A DNA stretch of 5,439 bases. Source: Chloroflexota bacterium (GTDB taxonomy: Bacteria; Chloroflexota; Limnocylindria; Limnocylindrales; CSP1-4). The stretch lies in the NCBI GenBank assembly GCA_021815005.1, contig JAKAHL010000152.1:1-5439 (forward strand), read 5' to 3'. The position numbers were made by a program, and so were the translations under genes. Below are positions 1-4,547 of the stretch, piece after piece. Under the pieces are notes generated by a model, which was not told where the DNA came from, made no database searches, and saw nothing but the letters and a program-made list of their open reading frames with translations. Numbering within the stretch: position 1 is the first letter of the stretch; every line of letters begins with the position of its first letter.

Positions 1-71
1 CCGTGGCCGCCGCCGTGGAGCCGGCGATCGGTCGGGTGAAGGCCGTGGACCTGGGGCCCTGCATCCACTGA
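1..71 (+). CDS. C-terminal tail of an unidentified upstream gene (partial)
   Basis: The reading frame beginning at base 3 is open from the window edge to a TGA at 69-71 and gives 22 residues ending in VDLGPCIH. All but one codon end in G or C, the same wobble pattern as the clear genes downstream, so it is probably the real 3' end of a gene. The fragment is too short to assign to a family and I do not recognise it. The following gap of about 480 bp, with no overlap to ilvD, suggests it is not tightly coupled to ilvD. Confidence 0.55.
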   Translation, partial: VAAAVEPAIGRVKAVDLGPCIH

Positions 72-114
72 CCGGCGCGACTGGCGGCGGCCGAGTCGGC
101 GGACGCGCTGAGCG

Positions 115-171
115 CCGGGCGGCGACCGGGAACCCGGGCGGCGACCGGGACCCCGGGCGGCGACCGGGACC
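115..171. repeat. Three tandem copies of a 19-bp GC-rich repeat
   Basis: The unit CCGGGCGGCGACCGGGAMC occurs at 115-133, 134-152 and 153-171. The copies are identical except for the next-to-last base, which is A in the first copy and C in the others. A decayed fourth copy, CCGGGCGAC, starts at 172. Each unit junction creates a CCCGGG palindrome. The array starts 43 bp after the upstream stop codon. It is non-coding by position and looks like a slippage-type minisatellite. No function can be read from it. Confidence 0.85.
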
Positions 172-352
172 CCGGGCGACGCCGGGAGAGACGGGGCCGA
201 TTGGGGGCGGCTGAAGGTGCCATTTATGCGCCACCCGGGTGTTCGTCGCCGTGGCCTCGCCAGCCACCCGCGGGATGAATGCCTGTCAGCGAAACGCGCC
301 TTTTGCGCCTGCCGCGGCCTGACTAACCCCCGGGCGGCGCATATCTGACGGC

Positions 353-378
353 AGGCGAGCGGGCCGCACCGCTCGCCT
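353..378 (+). promoter_or_regulatory. Stable hairpin in the region upstream of ilvD
   Basis: AGGCGAGCG at 353-361 is perfectly complementary to CGCTCGCCT at 370-378, giving a 9-bp GC-rich stem with an 8-base loop. It lies 170 bp before the ilvD start. It is not followed by a T tract, so it is not a standard intrinsic terminator. It could be a terminator of the non-U type seen in GC-rich bacteria, a leader-RNA element or a protein site. It could also be chance in GC-rich DNA, although the stem includes two A-T pairs. Confidence 0.35.
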
Positions 379-391
379 TGAGGTCGTGGCA

Positions 392-427
392 GGGCCGGGC
401 CGCGCACCGGGGCCGGGCCGCGCACCG
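392..427. repeat. 18-bp perfect tandem duplication
   Basis: GGGCCGGGCCGCGCACCG occurs at 392-409 and again directly at 410-427, with no mismatch. A shorter related element, CACCGAGCCCGG, appears at 423-434 and 451-462. The duplication lies in the ilvD upstream region and probably arose by replication slippage. No function is evident. Confidence 0.8.
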
Positions 428-453
428 AGCCCGGACCGCCGCTCGCGAGGCAC

Positions 454-467
454 CGAGCCCGGGCTCG
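454..467. promoter_or_regulatory. 14-bp perfect palindrome, possible operator
   Basis: CGAGCCCGGGCTCG is a perfect 14-bp inverted repeat with no spacer, centred between 460 and 461 and about 80 bp upstream of the ilvD start codon. Size and position would suit a dimeric repressor site. No known operator consensus is recognised, and GC-rich DNA makes such palindromes less surprising, so the regulatory role is inferred from position only. Confidence 0.3.
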
Positions 468-538
468 CCCGGCACGGCCGGCGCCACGGGCTGCGGCGCA
501 TACTTGACCCCAGCAGCGCCGGCCCGACCCCACGCACC

Positions 539-543
539 GAGGA
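539..543 (+). promoter_or_regulatory. Ribosome binding site that sets the ilvD start
   Basis: GAGGA sits four bases before ATG 548. The frame stays open upstream to a GTG at 386, but the extra 54 codons would be an Arg/Pro/Gly-rich stretch unlike any dehydratase N-terminus. This site and the family length therefore both favour 548. Confidence 0.65.
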
Positions 544-547
544 CACC

Positions 548-2296
548 ATGAGCGCCGATCGCCCGCTCCCCTACGACCGTCCCGCCGACCCCGGCAAGCG
601 GCACAGCCACGCGCTCACCGACGGCCCGGACCGCGCGGCCGCACGGGCCATGCTCAAGGCCGTCGGGTTCTCCGACGACGACCTCGCCCAGCCCATCATC
701 GGCGTGGCCACGACGTGGATCGAGACGATGCCCTGCAACCTCAACCAGCGGCGGCTGGCGGAGTTCGTCAAGGAGGGCATCCGGGCGGCCGGCGGCACGC
801 CGATGGAGTTCAACACGATCGCCATCAGCGATGGGGTGTCGATGGGCACCGAGGGCATGAAGGCCAGCCTCATCAGCCGCGAGCTGATCGCGGATTCGAT
901 CGAGCTGGTCGCCCGCGGCCACCTGTTCGACGGCCTGGTGGTCCTGGTGGGCTGCGACAAGACGATCCCGGCGGGCGCGATGGCGCTCGGGCGGCTCGAC
1001 ATCCCGGGGCTCATCCTCTACAACGGCACGATCCTGCCGGGCACCTACAAGGGCCAGCCCGCCGACGTCGTGACCGTGTTCGAGGCGATCGGCGCCTATC
1101 GCGCCGGGACGATCACGCTCGATGACCTGTACGAGGCGGAGAACGGCGCCTGCCCGGGCGCCGGCGCCTGCGGCGGGCAGTTCACCGCCAACACCATGTC
1201 CATGGTCCTCGAGTTCCTGGGCCTCTCGCCGGCCGGCCTCAACGGCATCCCGGCCGAGGATCCCGCCAAGGACGAGGCCGCCCGGCGCTGCGGCGAGCTG
1301 GTGATGACCCTCGCCCACCACGACATCCGCCCGTCGTCCATCGTGACCCGCGGCTCGCTCGAGAACGCCATCGCGTCCGTGGCGGCCACCGGCGGCTCGA
1401 CGAACGCGGTCCTGCACCTGCCCGCCATCGCCGCGGAGTACGGCCTGACGCTGACGCTCGACGAGTTCTCCGCGGTCGCCGACCGCACCCCGCTCATCGC
1501 GGACATGCGCCCCGGCGGCCGCTACCTCGCAGCCGACCTGTACCGGGCTGGCGGCGTCGCGATCGTCATGAAGGAGCTGCACAAGCAGGGCCTCCTCCAC
1601 GGCGACGAGCGCACCGTTGACGGCCGGACCATCGCGCGGATCGCCGAGGACGCGGTGGCCACCGAGGGCCAGCAGGTGGTGCGGCCGATCGAGACGCCTA
1701 TCAAGCCGTTCGGCGGGCTGACGATCCTCCGCGGCTCGCTGGCGCCCGAGGGCTGCGTGGTCAAGCTCGCCGGCCACGAGCGCACGGCCCATCGCGGCCC
1801 GGCGCGCGTCTTCGACGGCGAGAACGCCTGCTACGCGGCGGTCCGCGACCGCAAGATCAACAAGGGCGACGTGGTGGTCATCCGCTACGAGGGCCCGGTC
1901 GGCGGGCCGGGCATGCAGGAGATGCTCTCGGTGACGGCCGCCATCGTCGGCCAGGGGCTCGGCGGCGACATCCTGCTCCTCACCGACGGCCGGTTCTCGG
2001 GCGGCACCCACGGCCTCATGATCGGCCACGTGGCGCCCGAGGCCGCGGTCGGCGGGCCGATCGCGCTGATCGAGGATGGCGACATCATCAGCGTGGACGT
2101 CGAGCGCAAGGAGCTCAACCTCGAGGTGGACGAGGCGGTGCTCGCCGCACGGCGCGCGCGCTGGTCGCCGCCCGCCCCGCGGTACACCACGGGGGCGTTC
2201 GCGAAGTACGCTGCCCTGGTGTCCTCGGCGTCCGACGGCGCGATCACCAACGGGGCCGCCCTGCGGCGGGCGCTCGACGCTCGCGCGCGTGACTGA
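548..2296 (+). CDS. ilvD: Dihydroxy-acid dehydratase IlvD
   Basis: Complete 582-residue enzyme that dehydrates 2,3-dihydroxy-isovalerate and 2,3-dihydroxy-3-methylvalerate to the 2-keto acid precursors of valine/leucine and isoleucine. It is a cytoplasmic member of the IlvD/Edd family. Three cysteines at the expected family sites should hold the 2Fe-2S cluster: Cys63 in MPCN, Cys136 in GCDKT and Cys208 in GACGG. Lys138 in GCDKT is the residue carbamylated to bind Mg2+ in characterised homologues. Ser484 in RFSGGTHG matches the proposed catalytic base. Other signatures are EFNTIAISDGVSMG, TGGSTNAVLHL and GPVGGPGMQEM. The three-Cys pattern indicates the 2Fe-2S branch rather than the 4Fe-4S Edd branch; related sugar-acid dehydratases share these motifs, but the full-length match favours IlvD. 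The start at 548 is set by GAGGA at 539-543. No ilvB, ilvC or leu gene is in the window. The end is intact. Confidence 0.96.
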   Translation: MSADRPLPYDRPADPGKRHSHALTDGPDRAAARAMLKAVGFSDDDLAQPIIGVATTWIETMPCNLNQRRLAEFVKEGIRAAGGTPMEFNTIAISDGVSMGTEGMKASLISRELIADSIELVARGHLFDGLVVLVGCDKTIPAGAMALGRLDIPGLILYNGTILPGTYKGQPADVVTVFEAIGAYRAGTITLDDLYEAENGACPGAGACGGQFTANTMSMVLEFLGLSPAGLNGIPAEDPAKDEAARRCGELVMTLAHHDIRPSSIVTRGSLENAIASVAATGGSTNAVLHLPAIAAEYGLTLTLDEFSAVADRTPLIADMRPGGRYLAADLYRAGGVAIVMKELHKQGLLHGDERTVDGRTIARIAEDAVATEGQQVVRPIETPIKPFGGLTILRGSLAPEGCVVKLAGHERTAHRGPARVFDGENACYAAVRDRKINKGDVVVIRYEGPVGGPGMQEMLSVTAAIVGQGLGGDILLLTDGRFSGGTHGLMIGHVAPEAAVGGPIALIEDGDIISVDVERKELNLEVDEAVLAARRARWSPPAPRYTTGAFAKYAALVSSASDGAITNGAALRRALDARARD

Positions 2297-2356
2297 CCGC
2301 GGGACGACCGGCCCGCAGGGGACGCGCCCGAATCGAACCGCCCGCAGCAGGGCCAC

Positions 2357-2363
2357 AGGAGGA
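2357..2363 (+). promoter_or_regulatory. Strong Shine-Dalgarno of the luciferase-like gene
   Basis: AGGAGGA lies four bases before ATG 2368. It is the strongest ribosome binding site in the window. It selects this ATG over an in-frame GTG at 2446, which has no purine-rich sequence in front of it. Confidence 0.85.
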
Positions 2364-2367
2364 CGAG

Positions 2368-3321
2368 ATGCCGTCGCACCCGACGCCAGGGCTCGCGCCC
2401 CGCGCGGCTGACCCCGCCGTCGCGCTTCCCGCCCGACCCGGGCTCGTGGGCATCCGCCTGTCCGGGCTCGACGAGGTGGAGCTTGACTTCACCCGTCTCG
2501 ACGAGACCTGGGCGGCGGCGGGCGAGGAGCGGGTCGTGTCCGCGTGCTGGCTGTCGGACCACCTGTCGGACGCCCTGCGCGAGCGCAACGGATCGTCGTT
2601 CGAGGGCATGTCGCTCGCTGCCGCCCTAGCCCGCCGGGTGCCCGGCAAGTGGGTCGGCATCGCGGTCGCCTCCGCCACCTTCCGCCACCCCGCCGTCCTC
2701 GCCAAGGCCGCCACGCTGCTCGACCACGTCACCGTGGGCCGGTTCATCCTCGGCGTCGGCGCCGGCTGGCACGAGGGCGAGCACGAGGCGTTCGGCATCC
2801 CGCTGCCGCCCCTGCCCGAGCGGTTCGACCGCTTCGAGAGCACGCTGCGGGTCCTCCAGGCGCTGTTCTCCGACCGGGCGCGGCACCTCCCGGGCGTGAC
2901 GCTCGACGATCCCTTCTACCCGCTGCGCGACGCCACCAACGAGCCGCCCCCGGTCCGGGCCGGCGGGCCCCTGCTGTGGGTGGGCGCCAGCAAGCCGCGC
3001 GGGCTGGCGCTCCTGGCGCGCTACGCCTCCGGCTGGCCGATGCCCGGCAACCGCCTCGGGGACGTGGCGCTGTTCACGGAGACGCGCTCGGCCATCCTGC
3101 GCGCGCTCGAGGCGGCGGGCCGGGACCCGTCCGGGTTCTCCTTCGCGGCGCAGCTCTCCTGCGGCGCGACCCCCGCCCAGCGCAAAGCCGCCCTGGCCAC
3201 CGCGCGCCGGTTCGTCGCCGCCGGGGCGACCCACGTGATCCTCGGGCTGCCGGCCGGAATCGCGCCCGACGGCATGTCCGCCCTCGCCGACGAGGTGGCC
3301 GAGCCGCTGGGCGGGGGCTGA
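2368..3321 (+). CDS. Luciferase-like (LLM-class) flavin/F420-dependent oxidoreductase
   Basis: A 317-residue protein of the bacterial luciferase-like superfamily: TIM-barrel enzymes using reduced FMN or coenzyme F420, presumably cytoplasmic. Family marks in order are SDHL at 63-66 (usual WxxDH region), the LD..T.GR block leading to LGVGAGWHEGEHEAFGI from residue 128, ERFDRFE around 151-157, PLLWVGASKPR at 201-211 and ARYASGW at 217-223 (family usually ARYADGW). Length is normal. The first 23 or so residues are Pro/Ala-rich and precede the first barrel strand; they may be a disordered extension, but the strong AGGAGGA supports this start. It begins 71 bp after ilvD on the same strand with no clear terminator between, so co-transcription is plausible. 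Substrate and cofactor cannot be told from sequence: F420 is a guess from the subfamily look. No F420 biosynthesis gene is present. Confidence 0.9.
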   Translation: MPSHPTPGLAPRAADPAVALPARPGLVGIRLSGLDEVELDFTRLDETWAAAGEERVVSACWLSDHLSDALRERNGSSFEGMSLAAALARRVPGKWVGIAVASATFRHPAVLAKAATLLDHVTVGRFILGVGAGWHEGEHEAFGIPLPPLPERFDRFESTLRVLQALFSDRARHLPGVTLDDPFYPLRDATNEPPPVRAGGPLLWVGASKPRGLALLARYASGWPMPGNRLGDVALFTETRSAILRALEAAGRDPSGFSFAAQLSCGATPAQRKAALATARRFVAAGATHVILGLPAGIAPDGMSALADEVAEPLGGG

Positions 3322-3353
3322 TCGCCGACGCGAGCGGGCCGCGGACGGCCGCG

Positions 3354-3381
3354 CCGACGCGGGGCGCCTCCCGGCTAGACT
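3354..3381 (+). promoter_or_regulatory. Probable leaderless promoter of the DHOD-like gene
   Basis: TAGACT at 3376-3381 fits the TANNNT -10 pattern and ends six bases before GTG 3388. Transcription would therefore start at or within a base of the start codon. A partial -35, CCGACG at 3354-3359 (GAC core of TTGAC), lies 16 bases upstream of the -10. No Shine-Dalgarno is present in the 20 bases before the GTG. The TAG inside the -10 is an in-frame stop, so translation cannot start further upstream. These signs together indicate a leaderless mRNA, as is common in high-GC Gram-positives. The -35 match is weak. Confidence 0.6.
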
Positions 3382-3387
3382 GCCCCA

Positions 3388-4518
3388 GTGACCATCGACC
3401 TCAACGGCATCAGGCTCCGCAACCGGCTCGTCACGTCTGCCAGCCTGCTCGGCTACGGCGCGTCGAAGCGCCGGCTCATCCTGTACGGCCTCTCCCCCAT
3501 CGCCCAGTGGGTTCCGCTCGAGCGGTTCGGCGCCGTCACCACGCGGACGCTGACGCTGGAGCCGCGCGCCGGGCACTTCACGCTCAGGGAGGACTGGGGC
3601 CTCGGCGAGTTTCCGGAGATGCTCCGGCTGTATGGCAAGGCGCTGCACAAGGTGGACGCCGGCTGGCTCAACGCGTTCGGCTGGTCCAACATCGGCGTGG
3701 CGCGCTACTTCGACGAGTACTTCGACCGGACGGCGAACCTCAACCGCATCGTGAGCGTGGGCGGGTTCAGCGCGGACGAGGTGGAGCAGCTCATCGAGAC
3801 GGTGAACGAGCGCGCGAAGCCCGGCGAGATCGCGGCCGTCGAGCTCAACGCCTCGTGCCACAACGTCAACTTCCCGTTCAACACCATCCTCGAGGATGCC
3901 CTCCGCAGGGCGGTCCCCAGGAGCCGCCACCCGGTGATCCTCAAGGTCAGCCCCGACGAGGACTACCACTGGCAGGCCCGCATGGCCGCGACCTACGGCT
4001 GCGCCGCGATCACCGCCATCAACACGGTGAAGGGCCTGCGCCTCAACCCCGACACGGGCGAGCCGTACCTCAAGAACCGCTTCGGCGCCGTCAGCGGGCG
4101 GGCCATCAAGCCGATCGGCCTGCGTGTGGTGGCCGAGCTGCGCGACGCCGGCTTCCGCCTGCCGATCATCGCCAACGGCGGCATCCGCGACTTCGACGAC
4201 TGCCGCGAGTACTTCTGGGCAGGCGCCGACGCGGTGTCGCTCGGCTCGTCGGTGTGGCTGGCGCCGATGCCGCTGTACGCGCTCGGCCCGCTCGAGGGGC
4301 TGCGGATCCGCCGGCTGATCGCGCGGGTCGCGCGGTTCGCGCCGCCCACCGCCGCGCCGCACTGGGCGCCGGGGCCGATGACCGGGGCCGGACCCGAGCT
4401 CGCCGGGGCGCCGCCGTCCGCCCCCGCCGTGCCGCCGTCCGCCCCTGCCGTGCCGATGGCCGTGCCGCGGGTGCTCGCCGCTGCCGACGACACGGCGCCC
4501 GGCGGCGACCTCGCGTGA
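3388..4518 (+). CDS. Dihydroorotate dehydrogenase-family flavoprotein (class 1B-like, PyrD-related)
   Basis: A 376-residue protein with a class 1 DHOD barrel (about 1-317) and a 59-residue Pro/Ala tail. Family DHODs bind FMN and oxidise dihydroorotate to orotate in pyrimidine synthesis. Seen in order: RNRLVTSASLLGYG; TLTLEPR at 54-60; NAFGWSN at 95-101; ELNASCHN at 152-159, with Cys157 at the class 1 catalytic-base site and Asn154/Asn159 at orotate-contact sites; Lys186 in LKVSP; INTVKGLRLN near Asn212; GAVSGRAIKPIGLR; and the phosphate-binding ANGGI around Gly264-Gly265. The INTxxGxxxxxxTGxP arrangement resembles class 1B, which normally pairs with PyrK, but no pyrK is in the window. Odd points are Arg53 where the family has the TK(S/T) lysine, SCHN instead of SCPN, and the tail. 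GTG is the only possible start because TAG at 3376 is in frame. The gene overlaps the next by four bases. DHOD fold is near certain; dihydroorotate as substrate is much less so. Confidence 0.88.
   Translation: MTIDLNGIRLRNRLVTSASLLGYGASKRRLILYGLSPIAQWVPLERFGAVTTRTLTLEPRAGHFTLREDWGLGEFPEMLRLYGKALHKVDAGWLNAFGWSNIGVARYFDEYFDRTANLNRIVSVGGFSADEVEQLIETVNERAKPGEIAAVELNASCHNVNFPFNTILEDALRRAVPRSRHPVILKVSPDEDYHWQARMAATYGCAAITAINTVKGLRLNPDTGEPYLKNRFGAVSGRAIKPIGLRVVAELRDAGFRLPIIANGGIRDFDDCREYFWAGADAVSLGSSVWLAPMPLYALGPLEGLRIRRLIARVARFAPPTAAPHWAPGPMTGAGPELAGAPPSAPAVPPSAPAVPMAVPRVLAAADDTAPGGDLA
4411..4452 (+). repeat. 21-bp in-frame tandem duplication (PPSAPAV twice) in the DHOD-like tail
   Basis: CCGCCGTCCGCCCCYGCCGTG occurs at 4411-4431 and 4432-4452, with one silent C/T difference. 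It encodes the heptad PPSAPAV twice, at residues 342-348 and 349-355. It lies in the Pro/Ala-rich C-terminal extension, outside the catalytic barrel, and probably arose by slippage in a low-constraint segment. Confidence 0.85.
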
Positions 4519-4547
4519 GCCTCCCTCGCTTGAGCCTCCCTCGCGTC
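4509..4547 (+). repeat. 15-bp tandem duplication across the DHOD-like/asparaginase junction
   Basis: CCTCGCKTGAGCCTC occurs at 4509-4523 and 4524-4538, differing at one base (G, then T), followed by a third partial copy, CCTCGCGTC, at 4539-4547. The array spans the stop codon of the first gene and the start of the second. Because the unit is a multiple of three, the asparaginase frame is kept, and its N-terminus reads SLPR twice. It leaves two in-frame candidate starts, GTG 4515 and TTG 4530, in equivalent positions of the repeat. Confidence 0.85.

Larger units (their letters stand above)
72..547. other. Intergenic region upstream of ilvD, rich in repeats and inverted repeats
   Basis: No open frame here looks like a protein. 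Candidate frames are Arg/Pro/Gly-rich translations of GC-rich DNA, and a 40-codon frame from ATG 226 to TGA 348 has no ribosome binding site and no branched-chain codon run like an ilv leader peptide. The region contains the 19-bp tandem repeat at 115-171, a hairpin at 353-378, an 18-bp tandem duplication at 392-427 and a 14-bp palindrome at 454-467. No poly-T terminator follows the upstream gene. A promoter for ilvD must lie here unless transcription enters from upstream, but I cannot place one. CATACT at 499-504 matches a -10 box at four of six bases without a matching -35, and TTGACC at 504-509 looks like a -35 without a -10. Confidence 0.6.

Noticed and set aside
226..348. 40-codon ORF as an ilv leader peptide
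   Set aside because: No Shine-Dalgarno, no run of Ile, Val or Leu codons, and no terminator/antiterminator pair after it.
381..410. T-box element upstream of ilvD
   Set aside because: The conserved T-box core (GGTGGNACCGCG-like) is absent. GTGGCAGGGCC only superficially resembles it.
386..547. N-terminal extension of ilvD from GTG 386
   Set aside because: The 54 extra residues are Pro/Arg/Gly-rich and include the translated 18-bp repeat. No ribosome binding site precedes 386, while GAGGA precedes ATG 548 and the length from 548 fits the family.
2318..2350. tRNA-like T-loop (GGTTCGATTC on the minus strand) between ilvD and the LLM gene
   Set aside because: The bases flanking the TTCGATT loop do not form the 5-bp T stem, and no acceptor or anticodon arm can be drawn in the 71-bp gap.
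323..2356. 677-codon open frame on the minus strand opposite ilvD
   Set aside because: Its translation is Arg/Ala/Asp/Gly/His-rich with no recognisable domain, and the + strand here encodes an unmistakable IlvD. Long antisense frames are expected in very GC-rich genes because stop codons are rare.
3336..3351. Possible terminator after the LLM gene (GGCCG-CGGA-CGGCC)
   Set aside because: The stem is only five base pairs with no T tract, and such small inverted repeats are frequent in this base composition.
2626..4362. 578-codon minus-strand frame spanning the LLM and DHOD-like genes
   Set aside because: It crosses two well-supported + strand genes and the promoter between them, with a low-complexity Arg/Ala/Gly composition. 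It is a shadow frame.
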